From: Smallanthus sonchifolius
Taxonomy: Eukaryota > Streptophyta > Magnoliopsida > Asterales > Asteraceae
Assembly (NCBI GenBank): GCA_023525975.1
Contig: CM042019.1
Location: forward strand, 79,916,344 to 79,980,343
DNA length: 64,000 bases
Direction of reading: 5' to 3'
Of this stretch, positions 1 through 10,084 are shown in pieces (the first letter of the stretch is position 1; the number at the start of each line of letters is the position of its first letter). Both the position numbers and the translations under genes were made by a program. A model generated the notes under the pieces. That model searched no databases and was not told where the DNA came from. It saw only the letters and a list, made by a program, of their open reading frames with translations.

Positions 1-915
1 TTTTCTTATCAAAATTTGATTGATTTTGAAATTCACATTTAAAGTGATCAGTTTCTAAAAGTTTTCTTAACCGTCTATTCCTTCTTCGCCTTTGAGGTCT
101 TGAAAGTTTGACCTCATGTTGTGAATTCTTTGTGAATCCAAATTTAGAATTCTCAACAAACTTATGAAAAACAACATTTTGTCTAACACCAGATTGGACA
201 AACTCTTGTTTAGAACAAACAAATCTATCATGAACATGTTGTGTCATCTCTTTCTTAAACCCAGAAGATTTAGTATGTTGGAACCAAGTAGTCCATAGAA
301 ATCAATTAATATGCTAGATTTGTACAACTCTGTAGTTTTCGGTCGAAAACACTTTCGGTCAGAAGTTTTCAGTCGAAATCTTCAATGTATATATATAGTT
401 GTGTTTTGAAGTTGTAGGTGGTTGTTCACTTTGTTCTTTGAATTCAGATCTTGTGATAGTAAAGTTAGCATTTGTATGTGTATTCAACCAGTCTGTAATT
501 GCAAGTTAATCATCAATGAAGATCAAGTGTTTGATGTTACATTGTGTGTTTGTGACTGTTTTTTATTATATTTGTGTTTGATTCGATCTTCTCGGTTATA
601 GAAGCATAATGGATAGTTTCCCCATTTCTAGAGATTGTTTAAAGATCAGAGGCTTGAATATCTAAGGATCATAAAGGATCACATAGTAACATGCTGCTTA
701 GGAAAATTTTCTTTGACAGATTGTTTCATCACACTATCAGATGTAGGATTTCCCACATTCGATCTTTGCAGAATCTTTACTACTCTTGATTGACCATAAC
801 CAACAGTTGGTTTCACTTTCTATGAAATAAGAGGATTCTTCTCTTTGTTCTTGTAAAGACAATATATCACTATATTTCCTACTTCATTACAATGAAAACA
901 AACTCTCTTATCCTT
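1..915 (-). pseudogene. COP-A end of gag: second zinc knuckle and basic gag-pol linker, split by a solo LTR
   Basis: On the minus strand, 915-689 contains a knuckle-like run CFHCNEVGNIVIYC in which the expected His is Asn, so zinc binding is probably lost. The frame resumes left of the solo LTR (270-1) and is open to the window edge. It includes a very basic stretch, PQRRRRNRRLRKL, that is nearly identical to one in COP-E at about 46620. In related elements this segment links gag to the aspartic protease, which would lie outside the window. Removing the solo LTR and one copy of its 5-bp duplication gives a continuous reading frame. Confidence 0.7.
276..683 (+). repeat. Solo LTR (copia type), 408 bp, with 5-bp target-site duplication TAGTA
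   Basis: It starts TGTTGGAACC and ends ATCACA (TG...CA), and is flanked by TAGTA at 271-275 and 684-688. It carries no internal region, so it is the product of LTR-LTR recombination of a full insertion. U3 contains the palindrome GTTTTCGGTCGAAAAC (335-350) and imperfect repeats of it, followed by a TATA run at about 387-398. This is the same layout as the other copia LTRs here, with different palindrome sequence. Target DNA is the COP-A gag linker. Exact TSD and termini make this one of the best-supported calls in the window. Confidence 0.9.
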
Positions 916-1942
916 TTATTCTCTGATATAAGGAACCCTTTTTGAAGTTGAAAAACTTCCTGATGAATAACCTTCAGTAGATTTAACACCACTACCTCCT
1001 TGCTTCTTCTGAACATAAATCTTTCTGGATGGTTCATCAACATAAGTCTTTGAAACTTGAGACTGAACAACTTTAGGTTTTGCCACATTCACCTTTTGTT
1101 TGATGAAATCACTTGTTGATTTATTTTCAACTTTTGAAACTTCCTTCTTGATATCACCAGCACTTACAAAACCACTTTGAGATAAAATTGATGAAATAGT
1201 TGGTTGTTCAACTTCATCGGGCTCTATAAGAATACATCGATCCCTTGTGACATGTTTTACCACTTTTGGTTCATCATTCTTCACGTCTTTAGGAACATCT
1301 TCTGTCTTGTTTTGATGAAATATCTCTTCATCACTATCGGAATCATAAACCATTTCTTCCCCTGTTACCGGATTCACTTTCAAAATTGTCTTAGGATCTA
1401 AATCATCTTCATTTATAATCTCCGGTTCCACAACATAGTTTCCATTAAATGGTGGAAGATTATATCCAACTCCAGTCATTCTTATAATGAAAATATCCCA
1501 ACAAAAATGATGAATTTCCAAAGTTTTCTAATTTTCTGTGTAGCTTGATCACTTCTTCTTCTTTTACATAAATCTCCTTATTTTTATCAGCAAGAATGGT
1601 ATTTCTTTTTTCAATCTCTGCATAGGCCATATCCAGATGATATGCATGTTCCTTAATCTTCAAAGTTAGAGAATTAATGTCTCTCTTGAGTGATTCAATT
1701 CTGTCAATACACAGCTTATCATTGTCTTTTAATTTCTGATTCACTATGTGCATCGATTTCATATCACATATCAAGTTTGTGTTATCATCCATGACTTTTA
1801 TCATTTTGCCTTTCACCAAAACACAGTTAGAACAATCTATATTATAGATAACATCTTTTACCTTTAATGGACCAGACATGTCAGCCATGAAGAATTTTGC
1901 AGTAGGAATCTCTTCAGTCATCTCATGTACTCTTTTAGTCAA
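916..1942 (-). pseudogene. COP-A gag, coiled-coil middle region (broken)
   Basis: Two overlapping minus-strand frames (1942-1460 and 1521-916) joined by a frameshift near 1490. The first is a charged heptad-rich segment typical of a long coiled coil. The second is polar, with DSDSDEE and a V-T-R-D-R-C-I-L-I-E-P motif that recurs in COP-E. Long coiled-coil extensions between the capsid-like part and the linker are known for Sirevirus Gag proteins. No enzyme motif is present. It is continuous with the UBN2-type gag upstream (2092-3502) and so belongs to one original polyprotein. Confidence 0.7.
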
Positions 1943-2091
1943 AAAAATCTCATCTTCTGATACACTTGTTGTGGAAACATTATCTTCAGAACTTCATCAG
2001 CACTTTCAACATTATTTTCTTTAGAAGTTTCTTCTGCAGTAAAATCCTTAGAAGATTCATCATTCTGACTTTCTACTTCACTCCTTGAGCT

Positions 2092-3502
2092 TTATTCATT
2101 ACTTGAATTATCACCCTCAGATGTCACATCAGTATGAATTTCTCCCATGAAAGCTTGACTCACAGCACCAACTAGATCCTCTAAATGAATTCCCCAGTCA
2201 TAGTTATCATCTCCGTGAGCAACAAAAGCAGACGATGTTGAAACATTTGCTAAATTTCCAGAACTATCAGATCCTTGTTGTTGATTTATGTTGCTTTGAT
2301 AATTGTTCTTCTTTTGAGAATCAAATTCAACCTTCGGCTTGTTACATTCTTTAGCAGAGTGACCATATTCTTGACAATTGTAACACCGAACCTTTGTTTT
2401 ATCAAAACCCATTTTTGTTCTGCTATTTGATCCGATGTACTTTCTTCCAGTCTTTTTAAGAAAATCCTCTGCTTGCCTCATCAACATTGCTATGTTCCAT
2501 TGAATATTCATTTCTTCTAAATCAACAGGATCAATCTGACGGTAATCTTCTTCAATTGCTTCTGGATCATGAATCTTTCCTCCGATAAAGTTTTCATACG
2601 AATCAACAAAAGATGAAAACATTGCCATATAATCTTCAGCTACCCTCTGACTCACATGATGTGAATTAGATGGTTGTGATCCAGATGAAGGAATAGATGT
2701 ATTTGCAGAAAATCCTGATTGATAAGAATATCCAGAAACATTCTCATTTGAATTATCTTGACCATATCCGAAAAACAATGCAACTCCAGATCCAGATTTT
2801 CCACATGTTTTAGCAAAGTACATTGAAGGATATTGAATGTGCTCCATATTAGTTTCCTTCTTCTTCAAATTTAAGTTATGAGACTGTATTTTTTCCAACA
2901 CATCTTCAAGTGACATTGTCTTGTATTTTTCATTTTCTTTAATAAGAACCGATCAAACTTTGACGGTAGTGCATCTAAGAACTTATCCTTAATTTCTTCA
3001 GATTCATATTCTACCTCTACAGTTGTAAGCTCACTAAGCAATGATAATATCTTGTAGTCAGCTCATCCAAAGTTTCATTTTGAAAATGCTTGAACACCAC
3101 AAACAGCTTCTTTAGTAATTCTTTACGACTTTTCTTCACATCCAAATTACCTTCACATCTCTTTTGTAAAGCTTCCCATAAATGCTGTGATGTATGAAAC
3201 TGCTTGAAACCATGAAAGATTTCTTTTGGCAAACACATTGAAATACTTGTCACTGCCTTCTTTTCTCTATCATAGACCAATTTTTCTTCTGTTGTTACTG
3301 CAGAAATGGGCTTTGGAAGATTATCATTTCCCATGAAAGAGTAAACAGGATGTTTGTATCCTCCCAGAATTGGAATCCATAAACTAGTATTAGTGTAACA
3401 GACAAACTGATTGAATCTGGCTTTCCAGTTTGGATAATGAGCAAGACTCATTAGCTTTGGAGGTTTTTGAGGAGTTCCAATCTCATTGTTGTAGTTCAGC
3501 AT
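2092..3502 (-). pseudogene. COP-A gag N-terminal region with CCHC knuckle (frameshifted)
   Basis: The ATG at 3502 opens a 161-codon frame with copia-gag (UBN2/DUF4219-type) features: a NWKARF motif, then an L-W-E-A-L-Q-K-R-C block. It breaks near 3045, and a second short frame bridges to about 2930. The third frame (2916-2092) carries the zinc knuckle CYNCQEYGHSAKEC (C-x2-C-x4-H-x4-C). At least two frameshifts separate the parts. In the intact family this forms the capsid and nucleocapsid of the cytoplasmic virus-like particle. The start follows a leader and PBS at the expected distance. Confidence 0.8.
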
Positions 3503-4000
3503 ATTTGTAACCTACACCATGTTAGCCATACTAACAAGTATACACAAAATATCAAGTAAAACAAAATTTGAAACAAAATTACCCAGAGGCGAACTAGATA
3601 AGTTCCCTTCAACCACCTTAAATGAACTTGTCCCAAGCGAACTTGATAAGTTCATCTAAACAAGAATTTGAGCTAAGTTCGCCTATTATGTTCGCCTGTA
3701 ACTGAATTCAGGCTAAGTTCGCCTATTTCAGCTGAAAAATCTCAGGATGATGAACTCTTCAACCAAAACACGAACCAGAACTTCCAAAAATCATCATAAC
3801 TTGATGAATTAATAGAATTTAATGAAATTAAACCGTAGGATTGAGTATTATAAGAAATAGAACACTTATAATGGATCAATTTCTTCAAAAACGTCTTCAA
3901 TTTGATGAATTCAGCCCCAAAATCCTTTGAAGAACTTGAAAACTCCATGGATATGAAAAAAATTTTTGGTGTAAAATCATACACAAATCACGAGCACGTA
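3503..4000 (-). other. COP-A untranslated leader between PBS and gag
   Basis: No convincing ORF. It contains several copies of the same palindromic unit that occurs in this family's LTR: GCGAACTTGATAAGTTC (3637-3653), GCGAACTAGATAAGTTC (3589-3605) and half-sites near 3670-3725. Their presence in both U3 and the leader is unusual and suggests amplification of the motif within the element. Confidence 0.6.
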
Positions 4001-4012
4001 GCTTTGATACCA
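4001..4012 (-). other. COP-A primer-binding site (initiator Met tRNA type)
   Basis: The minus strand reads TGGTATCAAAGC, one base off the plant initiator-Met PBS core TGGTATCAGAGC. It lies two bases inside the LTR end, the usual spacing. Confidence 0.85.
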
Positions 4013-4014
4013 CA

Positions 4015-4400
4015 TGTAGGTCCTCTCTGGTCTTCTACAGATCTAACTCGAGACGTGACGTATCAAGAATACGGAGTGCGGAATCCAACCGTACGCATGA
4101 CTGTGTATACGAGACAATCACAATAATAGCATTCAACACACAAGGTAAATAATCCTCTCTTTGATTTCTACCGAACACAGAGTATACAGATCTTGCCAAA
4201 AGCTCTTTCAAACTAACATGTAAACACCTATTTATAGACATCTTCAGCCATGCAGGTGAACTTAACAAGTTCGCCTAAACTAGGCCTAGGCGAACTTGTT
4301 AAGTTCGCCTATTACAGAACTTAACTAAAACATTACAAAACATAGACATATAAGATCTAAACTATTACAATGCCTATTGTCACACTTCTATGTCCTAACA
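4015..4400 (-). repeat. COP-A 5' LTR, 386 bp
   Basis: In element sense it starts TGTTAGGACA and ends GGACCTACA, next to the PBS. U3 contains two palindromes with arms GGCGAACTT/AAGTTCGCC (one at 4289-4309, one imperfect at about 4255-4275). A CTATAAATAG TATA box follows at 4229-4238. It is the same family as the COP-B LTR (7879-8267), but diverged. Confidence 0.88.
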
Positions 4401-4859
4401 ATCATTTCATCCGGTGTTTTCATCAGATTCATCGTTTTATATCTAGGGTTTATCACGACTAGAATCATTGTGGTTTCACCATCTTTTGTGGTTAAAAACT
4501 GAAAATGATCGTTTCTAATCATTCGCCGAGTGTTGGTGTAGGCTTATGTGACCCTGATTCTTGGTTATTACATCAAATCGATGAAGTTTGAATTTCTGAG
4601 TTGTTCGAAGGATTGAGCGAACTTGCTCAGGCGAACTTAATAAGTTTGCCTCTTATAACTCTAAGCGAACTTATTAAGTTCGCCTCAGGGTCAGTACTGC
4701 TAGGACTTAGCATTTTTCAAAGTGTTGTGATTTTTTTTAAACTTGGTTTTTTTTTTATTTCTGAGTTTATTTTTTATCCTTTGTTATGGAAATTGCAAAT
4801 GTCTAATCATGATTTTTATGCAGGTGATGGATAGACGTGTTGAATATAAACATAATTAG
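4401..4859 (+). promoter_or_regulatory. Non-coding spacer before the COP-B accessory ORF, with LTR-type palindromes and an acceptor-like site
   Basis: Two palindromic units like those upstream of the LTR TATA box (GCGAACTTAATAAGTTTGC at 4631-4649 and a near-perfect unit at 4664-4684) lie here. They are followed by a T-rich tract and TTTTTATGCAG|GTGATGG around 4815-4830. Either an internal promoter or a 3' splice site for a subgenomic accessory mRNA would fit. Both are inference from sequence only. Confidence 0.4.
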
Positions 4860-7845
4860 GTGGCTTTGCTCGATCCTGATATGGCTGAAGCTGTAAATTA
4901 CCAAGAGATAATCAACTTCTTGAATCGGTCCAGAATCAGAGTTGCTTTATCGGCTAATCCTGTCATCAACTTGCTATACATTCAACAATTCTGGGAGACT
5001 GTTGTTCATGACACCAATGTGGATCTGAATGTGATTCGTGCTATCGTTAACAATCAAGAGATACAAATTTCTGTGGTAACAATTACGAAGCTTTAAGTTT
5101 GGGTGGAGAAAACAATTATCCAATCATGTTACCAAATATTCTAGTTACTGGATGTTTTCAGAGAATGGGTTATCGGGGTAGAGCAAATGATTCTCAAGCT
5201 CGTAAGGGAGGTCTTATGGGTCATTGGCAGTATTTTATACATGTGATGATACAAATTTTATCTCCAAGGAAAGCAGGCACTGATGGATTGAAAGAGTGCT
5301 TGCAAGTAGCCATGGTGGCTTTAACTCTAAATTGGACGTTTAACTTTGCTCTTTACATCTTTCGGGACTTGGTTACTCAAATTACATCGCATGAGGGTCA
5401 GGGTTTCTTTATGTACCCTAGATTCTTGTAGGTCATTATCAACCATCTTATTCCCAACTTGCTCCCGCTGAATCCAAGATTGACTCTTACTCCAATGACC
5501 AAGAGGATATTCACTGATTGTAACAATGTTAAACAGCAAAATCCAGCATTGATTCCGGTTATAACTCCGATGTTTGGACACATTATTAACACTAATTATG
5601 TTGCACCACCGAATGATAATTGGATTCATGATGATCCTGCCATGGAGTTACCTCCTGCACAACAACAAAATGAACCTGAAGATGAAGGTGATGATAATGA
5701 TGAAGGGAATGATAATGATGAAGGTGATGATGATGCAAATGATGATGATAATGATGCTGGTAATGGTGTGAATGTTGTGAATGAAAACATTGATCAGCCA
5801 GTTAATGAAATTGAAGAAGGGGAACATGTATTGATTGAGGAGAATGTTTAAGTTAATGTTCCATCTCCGCCTCAGGCTGAACCAATACAAGCTGAAGACA
5901 CTACCACGAGTTCTAGTTCAAGTTCAAGTTCTACGGAAAGTAACGAGAATGATGCTACTGGTGAAAGAACACAGGACTTTAGTACTGAGTTTTATGCTCA
6001 GTTGGCAAATGCTCCTTGTCGTAACATTTTGCCTACTACTTGTTTTCCCAAAAGAAAGAAGATACTAGGTAAGAAGAAAGTGAAATTACCAAGACGCAAG
6101 ACTGTCAGGGATCCTCCTCCCGGTGTAGTTCTTGGCAAGAGAACATTACAAGATGAATCGTCAGATTCTGATTATGCTCCTTCTCTAAAATCACAAAGAT
6201 CGATGGCTTCGGCTATTCGAGCAGGACAAACTGATGCAGAATTTGTGGATTCTTTGATTATTAGTCAAGTCCCATCATAAGCTCCTACTCCACAAGGTAC
6301 TCCTTCTATATATCATACAAAAGATGAAGCACGTCCATCTACTTCAGATCCTAGAGATGCAAAGATCACAGCTTTAGAGTCTCAAGTGTCAAGTTTACAA
6401 AGCCAAGTGACAGGCTTACAGACTCAAGCTGATGTACTTCAGGAAAGTGATTTCCAGCATCTAAAAGACATTAATACCCAGAATAGACAGATTGATGAAA
6501 TGCAAATCTTGTTTTCACAAGTATTAGAGCGTATTGACGCTCAGAGGGAGAAAGTTGTTGGTGTGGATGATGCCTTTCACACAACTGATGTGAATAGGAA
6601 CAACGATGATGATGAACCAGATGTTGGTGGTGGTTCAAGTGAGCGTCAAAGCACTGATGTTAATTTCACATCTCAGGGGGAGTCAGATAAATTTATTGAA
6701 GCTGAGATGATTTCGGACAAAGGAACCTCTGGGGTTGATGCTGATATGTAGATGTTAGATAATTCAATTTTTGAAGATTCTGATGTAGACGAAGCAGATA
6801 AGCTAGAGTGTTTGATTGGTCTAGAAGATCTACTTGATGATGATGAAGTGGATGATGGTAGCTTGTCTGAGATTGAGGAGGCAGAAATAGTTGAATTAGA
6901 AGTGGAGAAAGACACATAGAAGATTGTATATGAAGGCTGTAATGGAATGAATGTAGATATGGATATGTTTCATGACAATGTGATACCTGAAGATGTTTCT
7001 GAAGGGATTGTAGAGTCTGAAGAATATGATCATGAGTTTACTAAGCCTACCTCTGATACTGCAAATAAGGTGCCTGAAGATCCTATGATGTACAAAGATA
7101 CAGGAATGACTAAAGCTCAATGGCTTGAGATAGTGAAGAGCTGGAAGAAAGTGTTACTAGTATCTCCACCAGCTCCAATTCAGAAAGAGAAATATTTGAA
7201 TAAAGAGAAATGTGTTGGTAGAATTTTGAGTTGGTTTTATGAAGAATAGTTCAAGTTGTTTGCTTTAAAGAGATCTGGCGGTGTTTGGTATCTTAAACCA
7301 AAGCTGAAGTACTTTAGTTCTCTGCCGAGAAGTGAAATCAATGGGTTATCATCTAAACCCTTGATTAATAGATCAGGAAATGTCATAGCTGATTCAATTG
7401 CTTAGCTGATAAGAATTGAAGGAGGTTTAGGTAAATATGAAAGGTTGAAGCCTCAGCAGGGTAAAAGAATAAAGGAAGTATATCCAGTTTCAAAAAAAAA
7501 GATCTGGAGATATAAATTCAAACCCGTGAGAGCTGTCCCAAAGATTCCCATGAAGATGTTTACTCAAGATTGTTTGGGGGATTTGAAATGGTGGTTTGTT
7601 GATGTAAATACTGAGAAGTAGTAGTTGAAGACTTGAATTGGAATGTCCTGGCTAGATTCTTTGATGCCATGAATCTTAATAATTTTTCGAAGACGGATCA
7701 ACGGATGCTGAAACGCAAAGATATCACGTATACAAGCGAGTGGAGAGAACAGGCGATGCAGTATAAGAGAGTTTGGTATGTGTGTATCAAGTATGGAGTG
7801 TGTGCTGGAAGCTCGTTACTAGAAAATTGGAGGAGCAAGACTTGA
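4860..7845 (+). pseudogene. COP-B post-pol accessory ORF (env-like position), heavily decayed
   Basis: The first frame (4860-5096) has a FLNRSRIRVALSANP...YIQQFWE block, which I recognise as the start of accessory proteins placed after pol in copia elements of composite-family plants. From 5099 a single plus frame continues to about 7500, interrupted by stops at 5429, 5849, 6278, 6749, 6917, 7247 and 7403. All are TAG or TAA, and most sit where Gln fits. Content in order: a hydrophobic W/F-rich region, an Asp/Glu-rich run (about 5670-5850), a Ser-rich linker, a basic nuclear-localisation-like patch near 6050, a coiled coil (6386-6540) and an acidic C-terminal region. A last frame (7633-7845) is shifted. 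Function is unknown; no clear signal peptide or membrane anchor is visible. Confidence 0.65.
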
Positions 7846-7865
7846 AGATGAAGACCAAGCTGTTG

Positions 7866-7878
7866 TCAAGTGGGAGTT
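7866..7878 (+). other. COP-B polypurine tract
   Basis: CAAGTGGGAGTT lies directly before the TGTTGG start of the 3' LTR. Purine-rich with GGGAG, as expected for the plus-strand primer. Confidence 0.7.
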
Positions 7879-8267
7879 TGTTGGAACATGATGTGTGACA
7901 ACCAGCCTTGTAATAGATTAGGTCTTAATGTTTGAATTTGTAATGTTTTCTAAGTGTTTAAATAAGTTTTGAGAATGGCGAACTTAACAAGTTCGCCTAA
8001 GCCAGTAGTGGCGAACTTGTTAAGTTCTCCTGCGTAAGCTGTTTGCCTATAAATAGTGCTTAGTTTGTTACATTTGTAACTTCTATGATTTACTTGTAAG
8101 CACATTTATCATAGCAATACAAGGAGCTTTAGGAGAATCTTGTCTTCTGTGTTCTACTTTGTCTTCTTATCAGTTCGTGACGCGTGTATTCGTTAGGATT
8201 CGGCACTACGAGTTCACGTTGCGTGTTATACGTCTGAGATCGATCCGTAGACCCGCTGGTACCTACA
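7879..8267 (+). repeat. COP-B 3' LTR, 389 bp
   Basis: TGTTGGAACATG ... GGTACCTACA. U3 has two palindromes with arms GGCGAACTT/AAGTTCGCC (7977-7997) and a second with one mismatch (8010-8030), then a CTATAAATAG TATA box (8047-8056). Overall plan is identical to the COP-A LTR in the opposite orientation. Confidence 0.9.
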
Positions 8268-8953
8268 GTTTCACACCAACTTGAATCAACGAGGGCGCCA
8301 AAATGTCCAATTCCTAATTAAAGAACAAAATTCCTTTGGCCATGTACAACTCCCACTAAACTTCGGATCACTCCTGATCACACCCTTATTACTGCCTGTT
8401 AAGGTACAACGTTAGATAAGATCAAAGAACAACCTTTAGTTAGAGTTAGTTCTAGTAAGTGCCTCGGGTCAAGGATCGGTCGACCTTACTTTATTCAAAA
8501 CATCTCAAGACATAGATCCATGAAGATATTTTTGAAACGAGTTACGTCCAATAATTATTCTCAAATAATTATCTGTGAATATGGTTTCCAACTTCTTGGT
8601 CTTTCATTCATAATGAACCAACCATCCGATTCACAATAGTCTTACGTTCAGATTAATTCCCATGAATCTGATCGACTACGGACATATAGAATAAACCATA
8701 TATTCAAGGATTTCTTAAACGTATAAACTATCAAACACAGTAAATATTAAAAACAATGTTACTGTATTGTTCGAAACACCAAATACTAAATACATATCAA
8801 ACCCACTGTGTAGCAAATCTTTGAAATAAAATGGTGGTTGTGTGTGTGTGTGTGTGTTGGTGGCCGAAAATGGCAAAGAGGGAGGGAGAAGAGAGCTTTG
8901 CTCTTGAGTAGGAGGAAGAAATGGTGTGCAAATGAAGTGAGGATGCAGAAGCA
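8268..8953. other. Unclassified non-coding DNA between COP-B and a copia-like LTR module
   Basis: No gene seen. On the minus strand, TTTAGTGGGAGTTGTACATGG (around 8340-8360) resembles a copia PPT followed by a TG start, and TTTTGGCGCCC (about 8293-8303) resembles another PBS type, so this may be debris of a further minus-strand element. A (TG)n microsatellite lies at 8837-8858. Confidence 0.3.
8837..8858. repeat. (TG)n microsatellite
   Basis: About ten uninterrupted TG units in a G-rich setting. Confidence 0.85.
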
Positions 8954-9384
8954 TGTTTTAGTAACTACAGATGAAATTCTATGTATCGGTGTACTAGGCT
9001 AGTACGCAGGAGGGTGTTCCTGCATACTTAGCAAGTACACCACATTGTTCCTGCGTACTTAGTAAGTTGAATAGTTCATGCCCCATATAAATTGAAGATT
9101 TGTCTTCATTTGTAGGTGGAACTCTGGAACTAGGTTGAGAGGTGTCCGGGCGGGATGAGCTCTCCCGCCCCTTGACCGTGAGCATAGATGGGAGATGTGT
9201 ACTTCTTCAGTATGTAATGTGAGATGACTTCTTTATTATGGATTACATATCGTTGTTGTGTTGATTCTCTTGTCTGTTGTTCTTTCTTTTCTCTAACTCG
9301 TTTCTTTGTTCCCACATGAATCGACGATCAAATTGTTGTTTTTTCGCTGCGCGACGAGGCTTTCGCCCGTAATAATTATTCAAT
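8954..9384 (+). repeat. Probable copia LTR remnant with palindromes and TATA box
   Basis: Three units of the GCGTACTT/AAGTACGC type (about 8989-9010, 9019-9041, 9050-9072), about 31 bp apart, precede CCATATAAATTG (about 9083). The same palindrome family forms a five-unit array in the COP-C LTR. A TTGGTAT that could be a decayed PBS core follows at about 9385. The left end is not defined. The U5-like part (9235-9360) is repeated in inverted orientation immediately downstream. Confidence 0.4.
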
Positions 9385-9530
9385 TGGTATTGTAGGTCCC
9401 GGGAGCCTCTTTGCGTAGCAGAAAAACAACGATCGGATCTTTGATTCGTGTGGGAACAAAGAAACGAGATAGAGAAAAGCAAGAACAACAGACAAGAGAA
9501 TCAACACAACAACGATACGTAATCCATAAT
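9235..9530. repeat. Inverted repeat, arms 9235-9360 and 9404-9530 with a 43-bp loop
   Basis: The left arm starts ATTATGGATTAC and the right arm ends GTAATCCATAAT. The arms match along roughly 126 bp with scattered mismatches and small indels. Transcribed, this would be a long hairpin. It could be an inverted duplication of an LTR end or a foldback/MITE-like unit. I see no clear flanking duplication. Confidence 0.8.
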
Positions 9531-9849
9531 GTGACACCCCCAAATTCCACTAACGAGTTTTACCGTTTGCCGTGTGACAAACCAGGATCTCAGACATCAG
9601 TTACATCAAATGACACTATATGGGAATTAAAATGTCATAACATAAAAGTTCAGAGTTAATGCGGAAGCGTTTAAACCAGAAAGTAAATGCGCAAAACAAT
9701 GCGCCAAGGTTTAGTTTTATAAAAGTAAGTGAATTGTTTTAACGGTTTGCATATGAGTGAAATGATAGTAGGACTCCATGCATGTCCTAGTTGTGCAACC
9801 TGTGCCTTAGCGACCTGAGAAAACATGTACGCAAAATGTCAACACAAGG
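9530..9849 (-). repeat. GYP-1: gypsy LTR end fragment, cut by GYP-2
   Basis: It starts TGTGACACCCCC and matches the GYP-5 LTR end (50911 onward) for about 310 bp, including GCGGAAGCG and the CATGCATGTCCTA block. It also keeps the acceptor-like ATGTTTTCTCAG (minus strand, about 9814-9826). It stops exactly where the GYP-2 LTR begins, so GYP-2 inserted into it; CAAGG at 9845-9849 is the candidate target copy. Confidence 0.8.
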
Positions 9850-10084
9850 TGTCACACCCCAACCGATGGCGGAAACGTCAGGGCGGGACATGGAGACTGT
9901 TCATGAGCACATTGTTATCTAACGTTGTAATAGATTAAACATCATATTCAAATTCAAAATTCAAACCAAACAAGATTCAACGAGAACATGAAGTAGAAAT
10001 ACAAAACAAGTTCTTTTTTTTTAAATTAAACTAGGTCCACATCTTATATGAAGCATGCTTTTGATCAATCTCAAACATTTGTGC

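Larger units (their letters stand above)
1..4400 (-). mobile_element. COP-A: 5' portion of a Sirevirus-like Ty1/copia element, cut by the left window edge
   Basis: Read from high to low coordinates: 5' LTR (4015-4400), initiator-Met PBS (4001-4012), a leader, a gag with two CCHC knuckles and a long coiled coil, then a basic gag-pol linker that runs off the window. The coiled-coil extension of gag and the relationship of the linker to COP-E suggest the Sirevirus lineage. Frameshifts and stops make it non-coding today. It was itself hit by a solo LTR (276-683). It lies head to head with COP-B, most likely because it inserted into COP-B; the candidate 5-bp target copy at 4401-4405 (ATCAT) has its partner outside the window. 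Confidence 0.85.
4401..8267 (+). mobile_element. COP-B: 3' portion of a Sirevirus-like copia element
   Basis: A spacer with palindromes, a decayed post-pol accessory ORF (4860-7845), a polypurine tract and a 3' LTR, all in plus orientation. No gag or pol is present; those parts are presumably on the far side of the COP-A insertion, beyond the left edge. The LTR is of the COP-A family, so this is a related element hit by its own kind. Confidence 0.8.

Noticed and set aside
5574..5771. Met-rich ORF
   Set aside because: Frame shadow of the GATGAT-rich acidic part of the COP-B accessory ORF.
4015..8267. One element with inverted LTRs (4015-4400 and 7879-8267)
   Set aside because: The two LTRs are too diverged and the strands of the coding parts differ. 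Two separate elements of one family fit better.
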